A DNA stretch of 64,000 bases from Sporosarcina sp. NCCP-2716 (lineage in GTDB: Bacteria; Bacillota; Bacilli; Bacillales_A; Planococcaceae), in contig NZ_BRCF01000001.1 in assembly GCF_023707985.1 (NCBI RefSeq), positions 183,967 through 247,966 on the forward strand, written 5' to 3'. Position numbers and translations under genes: made by a program. Under the pieces are notes generated by a model. It was given only the letters and a program-made list of their open reading frames with translations. It did no database searches and was not told the origin of the DNA. Positions 57,600-64,000 of the stretch are shown in pieces (positions within the stretch are counted from its first letter, which is position 1; each line of letters starts with the position of its first letter).

Positions 57600-59264
57600 A
57601 TGAAGTCGATCGATGGACAGAAGTTTGCGGAAATGGTGCAGATGGGTGCACATCACCTCAAACAGAATGCAGATTATGTAGATTCTTTAAACGTATTCCC
57701 GGTGCCTGACGGCGATACCGGGACGAATATGAACCTGTCGATGACGTCAGGTGCGAAGGAAACGGAAGCACACGTCTCCGAGCATCTGGGCAAGACGTCA
57801 CAAGGACTGTCAAAAGGCCTGCTGATGGGCGCGCGCGGCAATTCCGGCGTCATCCTGTCCCAGCTGTTCCGCGGTTTCGGGAAAGCGGTGGAGGACAAGG
57901 CGTCGCTTACTGCGGGCGAATTCGCAGCGGCTCTCCAATACGGGGTCGAAACGGCTTACAAAGCTGTCATGAAGCCGGTGGAAGGGACGATTTTGACAGT
58001 TGCCCGAGAAGCGTCGGATGCAGCTGTGAAAGAGGCAGCAGTCACGGACGATCTCATCCAAGTGATGGAGGCGACAGTCGGAGAAGCGAAAGCCTCATTG
58101 AAGCGGACACCCGATCTGCTGCCTGTCTTGAAAGAAGTGGGTGTCGTGGACAGCGGCGGCCAGGGGCTTGTCTATGTGTACGAAGGCTTCCTCGCTTCCC
58201 TGAAAGGCGAAGAACTGCCTGAACGCACGGTCGTCCAGTCGATGGACGAGCTTGTCAGCGCAGAACACCACCGCAATGTGCAGGGGTTCATGGACACGGC
58301 TGATATCGAATTCGGCTATTGCACGGAATTCATGGTCCGTTTCGAAGACGAAAAAACAGGAAACCATCCGTTCGATGAAACGGAGTTCAGACAGCATCTG
58401 AGCGGGCTCGGTGATTCCCTGCTCGTCATCTCGGACGATGAGATCGCCAAAGTACATATCCATACGGAAGATCCGGGCGATGCATTGTCCTACGGTCAGA
58501 CGTTCGGCTCTCTCATCAACATCAAGATCGAGAACATGCGGCAGCAGCATATGGACATCGTCGGCAGTCCGTCTGCACATAAGACGGCGAAAGAGCCTGC
58601 TGCAAAGCATCCATATGCCGTCGTCACAGTGGCGATGGGTGAAGGGATTGCGGATCTGCTGAGAAGCCTCGGAGCGTCGTACGTGATCGAAGGCGGCCAG
58701 ACGATGAACCCGTCGACGGAAGACATCGTGAAGGCAATCAACGAAGTCGGCGCGGAGCGTGTGCTCATCCTGCCGAACAATAAGAATATCGTGCTTGCAG
58801 CGGAACAGGCAGCGGAACTGCTCGGTATCGAAGCCGCTGTCGTGCCGACGAAGTCGGTGCCGGAAGGGCTTGCAGCCATTCTTGCATTCAATCCGGAAGC
58901 CGGCGTGGCGGCCAATGCGAAGTCGATGGCTGCTGCTGCGGCGGGCGTGAAAACGGGTCAGGTGACGACCGCTGTGCGTGACACGTCGATCGATAACATT
59001 TCAATCCGCAAAGATGACTACATGGCAATTGCTGACGGCAAGATCACGATTGCGACGCCGTCACTTGAAACGACAATGAAATCGCTGATCGACAGCCTCG
59101 TCACGGAAGATGATGAGATCGTAACGGTCATTTACGGGGAAGGCGTTTCAGCTGAAGATGCCGAAGCGATGTCCGCGTACATCGAAGGCCAGTTCGAGAA
59201 TGTCGAAATTGAATTGTACAATGGAAAACAGCCGTTGTACCCTTATATACTATCTGTCGAATGA
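57600..59264 (+). CDS. fakA: Fatty acid kinase ATP-binding subunit FakA (YloV)
   Basis: Phosphorylates fatty acids presented by a FakB (DegV-fold) carrier, feeding acyl phosphate to PlsX/PlsY. The 554 residues have an N-terminal DhaL domain with the Mg-ATP motif FPVPDGDTGTNM, GARGNSGVILSQ and SGGQGLVYV, a middle FakB-binding domain and a C-terminal domain of unknown fold. ATG 57600 follows GAAGGAGGAA. plsX lies downstream at 63755, so phospholipid genes flank this segment. Confidence 0.94.
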   Translation: MKSIDGQKFAEMVQMGAHHLKQNADYVDSLNVFPVPDGDTGTNMNLSMTSGAKETEAHVSEHLGKTSQGLSKGLLMGARGNSGVILSQLFRGFGKAVEDKASLTAGEFAAALQYGVETAYKAVMKPVEGTILTVAREASDAAVKEAAVTDDLIQVMEATVGEAKASLKRTPDLLPVLKEVGVVDSGGQGLVYVYEGFLASLKGEELPERTVVQSMDELVSAEHHRNVQGFMDTADIEFGYCTEFMVRFEDEKTGNHPFDETEFRQHLSGLGDSLLVISDDEIAKVHIHTEDPGDALSYGQTFGSLINIKIENMRQQHMDIVGSPSAHKTAKEPAAKHPYAVVTVAMGEGIADLLRSLGASYVIEGGQTMNPSTEDIVKAINEVGAERVLILPNNKNIVLAAEQAAELLGIEAAVVPTKSVPEGLAAILAFNPEAGVAANAKSMAAAAAGVKTGQVTTAVRDTSIDNISIRKDDYMAIADGKITIATPSLETTMKSLIDSLVTEDDEIVTVIYGEGVSAEDAEAMSAYIEGQFENVEIELYNGKQPLYPYILSVE

Positions 59265-59272
59265 CAGAGTAC

Positions 59273-59309
59273 GAAAAAAGCGTCGCAGCCTTGCTGCAGA
59301 CGCTTTTTT
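59273..59309 (+). terminator. Terminator after fakA
   Basis: AAAAAAGCGTC-GCAG / CTGC-A-GACGCTTTTTT hairpin, nearly symmetric, followed by a T run. Confidence 0.9.
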
Positions 59310-59334
59310 CAAGGGGCATGGACGTTCGCTATTT

Positions 59335-59363
59335 TTGTTTTCCGGCCGGTTATCGTGTAGAAT
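59335..59363 (+). promoter_or_regulatory. Sigma-A promoter for sdaAB-sdaAA-recG
   Basis: TTGTTT (59335-59340), 17 bases, TAGAAT (59358-59363). It lies between the fakA terminator and the TTG start of sdaAB at 59402. Confidence 0.72.
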
Positions 59364-59401
59364 ACTATATAGGAAGATGTGCAAAAAAGGGGGAGTTTTC
59401 A

Positions 59402-60064
59402 TTGAAATATAGATCCGTTTTCGAAATCATCGGTCCCGTCATGATCGGTCCGTCATCATCCCACACTGCTGGTGCTGCAAGGATCGGTCTCGTCGCGCGC
59501 GACTTGTTCGGCAGGCAGCCGGACTGGGCGCGGATCCATCTGTATGGTTCATTCGCGGAAACGTACAAAGGGCACGGCACCGACGTGGCGATCGTCGGCG
59601 GCCTTCTCGGTTATGATACATTCGACGAACGCATCCGGACCGCATTCGAAGACGCGGAAGCACTCGGCATGACATTTGAGTTCATCCCGGAAGAAGAGGA
59701 AGCGGATCACCCGAATACAGCGAAGCTCGTCATCGGAGACGATGACGGCGTCATGGAACTGGTCGGGATTTCAATCGGCGGAGGTACGATGGAAGTTGTG
59801 GAGCTGAACGGCTTCCCGCTCCGCCTGTCGGGACACTTCCCGGCACTCCTCGTTGTCCACGATGACCGTGCAGGCGTCATTGCGAACGTTTCGAACGCGA
59901 TCGCTGCACAGGACATGAACATTGCACATATGGAAGTCGGACGGAAAGAAAAAGGGGAAATGGCGCTGATGGTGATCGAAGTCGACCAGGTGGTCAATGA
60001 CGGACTGATCGAACAGCTGCGTGCACTTCCGAATGTCACACAAGTTTCGACATTGGCGAACTAA
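59402..60064 (+). CDS. sdaAB: L-serine dehydratase, beta subunit
   Basis: Part of the iron-sulfur L-serine deaminase that turns serine into pyruvate and ammonia. The 220 residues (same as B. subtilis) begin MKYRSVFEIIGPVMIGPSSSHTAG, with the SSSHTAG motif, and end in an ACT domain (LLVVHDDRAGVIANVSNAIAA). Start TTG 59402 behind GGGGGAG is downstream of the promoter; a longer reading from 59261 would cross the fakA terminator. Confidence 0.94.
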   Translation: MKYRSVFEIIGPVMIGPSSSHTAGAARIGLVARDLFGRQPDWARIHLYGSFAETYKGHGTDVAIVGGLLGYDTFDERIRTAFEDAEALGMTFEFIPEEEEADHPNTAKLVIGDDDGVMELVGISIGGGTMEVVELNGFPLRLSGHFPALLVVHDDRAGVIANVSNAIAAQDMNIAHMEVGRKEKGEMALMVIEVDQVVNDGLIEQLRALPNVTQVSTLAN

Positions 60065-60078
60065 GGAGGCGGACAACT

Positions 60079-60987
60079 ATGGAAATTTTATTTTCAAATG
60101 TAAAGGAACTGGTGGCGGTCGCGGAAAAGGAACAGCAGCCGATCTCGGAGATCATGATCCGTCAGGAAATGCTGCTGACGCGGCGCTCCCGTGAAGAGAT
60201 ATTTGCGCAGATGGAAAACAATCTCGCAGTCATGGAGAATTCGGTTGAAGAGGGGCTGAAAGGCGTCCATTCGGCGTCAGGCCTGACCGGCGGAGATGCC
60301 GTACTGATACAGAATTACATGAAGACCGGTAAGGCGCTGTCCGGAGAACTGCTGCTGGACGCCGTGAGCAAAGCGGTCGCAACGAACGAAGTGAACGCGG
60401 CGATGGGCATGATCTGCGCGACGCCGACCGCAGGTGCTGCAGGCATCGTACCAGGTACGCTGTTCGCTGTGAAGAACAAGCTGAATCCGACACATGAGCA
60501 GATGGTGAACTACTTGTTCACGACTGGAGCTTTTGGTTTCATCGTCGCGAACAATGCGTCGATTTCCGGCGCGGCGGGAGGCTGCCAGGCGGAGACAGGT
60601 TCGGCTGCATCGATGGCGGCTGCTGCGATTGTCGAAATGGCCGGGGGGACACCGCAGCAGAGTGCAGAAGCCTTCTCGATCGTCATGAAGAACATGCTCG
60701 GCCTCGTCTGCGATCCGGTCGCAGGGCTCGTCGAGGTGCCGTGCGTCAAACGGAATGCGATGGGTGCCGCGAAAGCGCTCGTCGGTGCGGATATGGCGCT
60801 TGCAGGGGTCGTCAGCGTCATCCCTACCGACGAAGTCATCGAAGCGATGCACAAGATCGGCCAGTCGATGCCGTCCGCACTCCGTGAAACCGCGAAAGGC
60901 GGTCTGGCGGCGACGCCGACAGGCAAAGCGCTGGAAGCTGAAATCTTCGGGAAAGACAGCGATACACGTGACACTGTCACTAAGTGA
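60079..60987 (+). CDS. sdaAA: L-serine dehydratase, alpha subunit
   Basis: Catalytic [4Fe-4S] subunit. The 302-residue protein shows ATPTAGAAGIVPG, GAAGGCQAETGSA, and the cluster cysteines in LVCDPVAGLVEVPCVKRN. ATG 60079 follows AAGGAGGCGG. It works with the beta subunit encoded 14 bases upstream. Its last 20 bases overlap recG. Confidence 0.96.
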   Translation: MEILFSNVKELVAVAEKEQQPISEIMIRQEMLLTRRSREEIFAQMENNLAVMENSVEEGLKGVHSASGLTGGDAVLIQNYMKTGKALSGELLLDAVSKAVATNEVNAAMGMICATPTAGAAGIVPGTLFAVKNKLNPTHEQMVNYLFTTGAFGFIVANNASISGAAGGCQAETGSAASMAAAAIVEMAGGTPQQSAEAFSIVMKNMLGLVCDPVAGLVEVPCVKRNAMGAAKALVGADMALAGVVSVIPTDEVIEAMHKIGQSMPSALRETAKGGLAATPTGKALEAEIFGKDSDTRDTVTK

Positions 60988-63016
60988 TCCAGTCACCTCG
61001 CTGAAAGGGATCGGCAAGACAGCTGGCGAGCAGCTGGAGACTCTTGGGATCCATACAATTGAAGAACTGGTGATGATGTTTCCATACCGTCATGAAGACT
61101 TCCGGCTGAAGGACCTGTCGGAGACGCCTCACGGGGAACGGCTCACGATCGAGGGACGGGTGGAGAGCATTCCATCCGTCCTGTTCACCGGGAGTAAGCG
61201 GTCCCGTCTGCAGATCCAGCTCCTCGTCGGCCAGCATCTCGTCAAAGCGGTGTTCTTCAACCAGCATTATTTGAAAGACCGGCTGAACCCCGGGCAGATC
61301 GTCACGATCACAGGAAAATGGGATCGCGGCCGTCAGCTTATCAACGTGAGCAATTTCAAGGATGGGCCGAAGATCGGGCAGGCGGATTTCGAGCCGGTCT
61401 ACAGCTTGAAAGGCATTGTGAAACAGCCGACGTTCCGGCGCTGGATGCGTCTTGCGCTCGACGAAGCTGCCGGGGAGATACCGGAGACACTGCCGCAGTC
61501 GATCTTGACGGCCTACAAACTGCCGACGCTTGCCGAAACACTCGAGATGGTGCATTTTCCCGATACACCCGACGACGTCAAACATGCACGGCGACGCGTC
61601 GTCTACGAGGAACTGCTGCACTTCCAGCTGAAGATGGCGGCACTCAAGAAAGATCGCAAAGAAGCGGGGAAAGGGACGCCCATCCCTTATGATCTCGAGA
61701 AACTGAAACTATTCATCGCTTCCCTGCCGTTTGAACTGACGGGCGCCCAGAAGCGTGTCGTCAACGAATTATGTGCAGAACTGAAGAGCCCGCTGCGCAT
61801 GAACCGGCTGCTCCAGGGGGATGTCGGCTCGGGGAAGACGGTCGTTGCCGCGATCGCGCTCTATGCGGCAATCACGGCAGGCTTCCAGGGAGCACTCATG
61901 GCACCGACGGAAATTCTTGCCGAACAGCATGCCGAGACACTCGCCGGCTGGCTGAAGCCGGCAGGAGTGACGGTCGCTTTTCTGTCAGGATCGACGAAAG
62001 GGAAAGCGCGCAGGGAAATTATCGAGCGTCTGGAAGCGGGGGAGATCGATCTGCTGATCGGCACACACGCACTCATTCAGCCGGATGTGAATTTCCACAG
62101 GCTGGGGCTTGTCATCACGGACGAACAGCACCGGTTCGGCGTCGAACAGCGGCGTGTGCTGCGGGATAAGGGGGAGCATCCGGACGTACTATTCATGACC
62201 GCGACCCCGATCCCCCGGACGCTCGCCATCACGGCGTTCGGGGAGATGGACGTCTCCCTGCTCGACGAAATGCCAGCCGGCCGCAAAGAGATCGAAACCC
62301 ACTGGCTGAAAGAAGACTCGCTCGCCCCGGTGCTGAGAAGGATGGAGAAGGAACTGCAGGCAGGACGCCAGGCATATGTCATCTGTCCGCTCATCGAAGA
62401 GTCCGATACGCTCGATGTCCAGAATGCCGTCGACGTGTTCGGACAGCTGTCGGCTTACTTCGCAGGCAGGTTCACTGTCGGTCTGATGCATGGCCGGCTC
62501 CATGCCGATGAAAAAGAGCAGGTCATGCGTGACTTCAGTGAAGGCAGGATCGACTGCCTTGTGTCCACGACGGTCGTCGAGGTCGGTGTCAACGTGCCGA
62601 ATGCGACGTTCATGCTCATCTATGACGCGACCCGGTTCGGCCTGGCTCAGCTCCATCAGCTCAGGGGACGGGTCGGCCGAGGAGCGGACCAGTCCTACTG
62701 CATCCTGCTTGCGGACCCGAAAACCGAAGAAGGAAAAGAGCGCATGATGACCATGTCCGAAACGAATGACGGGTTCCTGCTCGCCGAAAAAGACTTGGAA
62801 CTGCGCGGGTCCGGTGACTTCTTCGGCAAGAAACAGAGTGGGCTTCCGGAATTCAAGATGGCGGACCTCGTCCACGATTTCCGGGCGCTCGAGACGGCTA
62901 GGCAGGATGCGGAACGGCTGCTGGAATCCGATGAGTTTTGGAACGATGGCGCATATGACGGCCTCCGCCGGACAGTGGAAGAATCGGGGGTCCTGCAGAG
63001 CGAGCGGATCGACTAG
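60968..63016 (+). CDS. recG: ATP-dependent DNA helicase RecG
   Basis: Fork-reversal and branch-migration helicase. The 682 residues equal the B. subtilis length. Order: wedge/OB domain, helicase motif I GDVGSGKT, DEQH box, GRVGRGADQSYC, and the C-terminal TRG segment. GTG 60968 gives MTLSLSDPVTSLKGIGKT, 12 residues before KGIG, as in B. subtilis; its ribosome site is weak, so expression may depend on read-through from sdaAA, which it overlaps. Confidence 0.96.
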   Translation: MTLSLSDPVTSLKGIGKTAGEQLETLGIHTIEELVMMFPYRHEDFRLKDLSETPHGERLTIEGRVESIPSVLFTGSKRSRLQIQLLVGQHLVKAVFFNQHYLKDRLNPGQIVTITGKWDRGRQLINVSNFKDGPKIGQADFEPVYSLKGIVKQPTFRRWMRLALDEAAGEIPETLPQSILTAYKLPTLAETLEMVHFPDTPDDVKHARRRVVYEELLHFQLKMAALKKDRKEAGKGTPIPYDLEKLKLFIASLPFELTGAQKRVVNELCAELKSPLRMNRLLQGDVGSGKTVVAAIALYAAITAGFQGALMAPTEILAEQHAETLAGWLKPAGVTVAFLSGSTKGKARREIIERLEAGEIDLLIGTHALIQPDVNFHRLGLVITDEQHRFGVEQRRVLRDKGEHPDVLFMTATPIPRTLAITAFGEMDVSLLDEMPAGRKEIETHWLKEDSLAPVLRRMEKELQAGRQAYVICPLIEESDTLDVQNAVDVFGQLSAYFAGRFTVGLMHGRLHADEKEQVMRDFSEGRIDCLVSTTVVEVGVNVPNATFMLIYDATRFGLAQLHQLRGRVGRGADQSYCILLADPKTEEGKERMMTMSETNDGFLLAEKDLELRGSGDFFGKKQSGLPEFKMADLVHDFRALETARQDAERLLESDEFWNDGAYDGLRRTVEESGVLQSERID

Positions 63017-63086
63017 ACGATAGCCGGCTGATACCCGGCGTGGGGTCCATTACAGCCGGCCTGCGGAACGGCCGAATCCAAACAGC

Positions 63087-63127
63087 AGAATGCAAATGAG
63101 CAGACCGCTCTTGCATTCTTTTTTTTT
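63087..63127 (+). terminator. Terminator after recG
   Basis: AGAATGCAA (63087-63095) pairs with TTGCATTCT (63111-63119), with an inner GAGC/GCTC pairing and a run of eight T. Its right arm contains the -35 of the fapR promoter. Confidence 0.9.
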
Positions 63128-63139
63128 ACTTTATATACT
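63111..63139 (+). promoter_or_regulatory. Sigma-A promoter for fapR-plsX
   Basis: TTGCAT (63111-63116), 17 bases, TATACT (63134-63139). The predicted start near 63146 falls inside the FapR operator. Confidence 0.8.
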
Positions 63140-63143
63140 GTTA

Positions 63144-63160
63144 CTATTACCAAGTGCTAA
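63144..63160 (+). promoter_or_regulatory. FapR operator
   Basis: CTATTACCAAGTGCTAA matches 13 of 17 positions of the FapR consensus TTAGTACCTRRTACTAA as I recall it. It covers the predicted transcription start, the position where FapR blocks its own operon in B. subtilis until malonyl-CoA releases it. Confidence 0.65.
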
Positions 63161-63179
63161 TCAGGGAGGGCGGACGGCG

Positions 63180-63758
63180 TTGCGATTACAAAAAAAAGAG
63201 CGTCAGCAAAAACTTCAGCAGCTGCTGGAGACGACCCCTTTCCTGACGGATGAAGAAATTGCAGCACACTTCGACGTCAGTGTGCAGACCATCCGGCTGG
63301 ATCGGCTCGAGTGCGGAATCCCCGAACTCCGGGAACGGCTCCGTTCGGCAGCGGCCGAAACGATTGCCGGCAAAGTGAAGGCGCTTGAAGAAGACGAAGT
63401 GATCGGGGAAATCATTGATATCGAACTGGACAGCAAGGCGATTTCCATCCTGGACATCACCCCTGCCCACGTGTTCCAGAAAAGCGGGATCGCCCGGGGT
63501 CATCATCTGTTCGCCCAGGCCAATTCGCTCGCCGTCGCCGTACTCGACGATGAGCTGGCGCTGACAGCGAAATGCGTCCTGCATTTCGTGAAGCCGGTCA
63601 AGGCGGGGGACCGTGTCGTCGCCCGTGCCGTTGTCCGCGGACGGAAGGACAGCCGGTCCATCGTCGATGTCTCATCAGCCGTCGGGGAAGAGCCCGTTTT
63701 CAGCGGTGAGTTCCACATGTACCGCGCTGCCGGGACCAACAAGGAGGAAGCGGAATGA
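63180..63758 (+). CDS. fapR: Fatty acid and phospholipid biosynthesis repressor FapR
   Basis: Malonyl-CoA-responsive repressor of the fap regulon. The 192 residues have an N-terminal helix-turn-helix ([34 protein letters not shown] in outline) and a C-terminal hot-dog effector domain ([28 protein letters not shown] in outline). TTG 63180 behind GGGAGGGCGG gives the B. subtilis length (188). ATGA overlap with plsX. Confidence 0.95.
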   Translation: MRLQKKERQQKLQQLLETTPFLTDEEIAAHFDVSVQTIRLDRLECGIPELRERLRSAAAETIAGKVKALEEDEVIGEIIDIELDSKAISILDITPAHVFQKSGIARGHHLFAQANSLAVAVLDDELALTAKCVLHFVKPVKAGDRVVARAVVRGRKDSRSIVDVSSAVGEEPVFSGEFHMYRAAGTNKEEAE

Positions 63759-64000
63759 GAATTGCAGTCGATGGAATGGGCGGTGACCACGCCCCGAAGG
63801 AAATCATAGCAGGCGTGCTGCAGAGCCTGGAGGAATTCAGTGATATACATATACAGCTGTATGGCGACCGGGAGGCGATGGCCCCTTATCTGACAGACCA
63901 TGACCGACTGACAGTCGTCCACTGCAGCGAAAAGATCGAGCCGGAGGACGAACCTGTGCGTGCCGTGCGCCGGAAAAAGGATGCTTCGATGGTGCGGATG
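63755..64000 (+). CDS. plsX: Phosphate acyltransferase PlsX (5' part, cut by window end)
   Basis: Converts acyl-ACP to acyl phosphate for phosphatidic acid synthesis. The 82 residues visible begin [20 protein letters not shown], the family signature, and run to KKDASMVRM without a stop. ATG 63755 overlaps the fapR stop. The remainder of about 250 residues is outside the window. Confidence 0.95.
   Translation, partial: MRIAVDGMGGDHAPKEIIAGVLQSLEEFSDIHIQLYGDREAMAPYLTDHDRLTVVHCSEKIEPEDEPVRAVRRKKDASMVRM

Noticed and set aside
59261-59401. Longer N-terminus of SdaAB beginning at 59261
   Set aside because: It would run through the fakA terminator and the promoter at 59335-59363; TTG 59402 gives the exact family length.

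Overview
This window is a stretch of chromosome from a GC-rich, low-GC-lineage (Bacillales) Gram-positive bacterium. Gene order follows the Bacillus subtilis ylbL-to-plsX segment almost without interruption. SpoIIGA, SigE, SigG, SpoVD and SpoVM homologues indicate an endospore former or a recent descendant of one. A Planococcaceae-like organism (Sporosarcina/Bhargavaea type) is my best guess. It rests on the high GC content, frequent TTG/GTG starts and a Staphylococcus-like loss of mur genes from the division cluster; I could not run a search. No phage, transposon, CRISPR array, rRNA or tRNA was recognised.

Layout. 1-9.0 kb: ylbL, tmcAL, ylbN-rpmF, then a small acyl-CoA module (crotonase-family protein, biotin carrier, carboxyltransferase) with a perfect CcpA cre match in front of the carrier gene, followed by panE, a DUF3397 membrane protein and bshC. 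9.2-24.0 kb: the division and cell wall (dcw) cluster mraZ-rsmH-ftsL-pbpB-spoVD-mraY-murD-ftsW/spoVE-divIB-ylxW-ylxX-sbp-ftsA-ftsZ, lacking murE, murG and murB. 24.1-26.6 kb: sporulation sigma genes spoIIGA-sigE-sigG. 26.6-33.0 kb: ylmC, ylmE-sepF-ylmG-ylmH-divIVA and an Ile T-box riboswitch driving ileS. 33.1-34.5 kb: lspA-rluD. 34.5-42.0 kb: the PyrR-attenuated pyrimidine operon pyrR-pyrP-pyrB-pyrC-pyrK-pyrD-pyrF-pyrE, without carA/carB. 42.1-42.4 kb: a non-coding array of 14 TTATGAGC units at an exact 20-bp period, held between two converging terminators. 42.4-44.1 kb: rqcH on the minus strand. 44.2-63.0 kb: a long housekeeping series gmk-rpoZ-coaBC-priA-def-fmt-rsmB-prpC-prkC-rsgA-rpe-thiN-spoVM, rpmB (minus), yloU-fakA, sdaAB-sdaAA-recG. 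63.1-64 kb: fapR and the start of plsX under a FapR-type operator.

How it works together. The region couples septal wall synthesis and Z-ring assembly (FtsZ, FtsA, SepF, DivIVA, FtsL, DivIB, PBP2B, FtsW, MraY, MurD) to the mother-cell and forespore sigma factors. It also holds pyrimidine synthesis, translation initiation and ribosome maturation (Def, Fmt, RsmB, RsgA, RluD, L28, L32), the PASTA kinase/phosphatase pair PrkC/PrpC, both known bacterial ribosome quality-control partners (RqcH and the S4 protein YlmH/RqcP), and phospholipid control through FapR-PlsX.

The items most worth a second look are the 20-bp array, the SpoVM homologue with a doubled length and basic tail, the crotonase homologue whose two catalytic glutamates both read as glutamine, and the set of genes missing from otherwise conserved operons (murE/G/B, carAB, ylmD, yicC/remA, rlmN).
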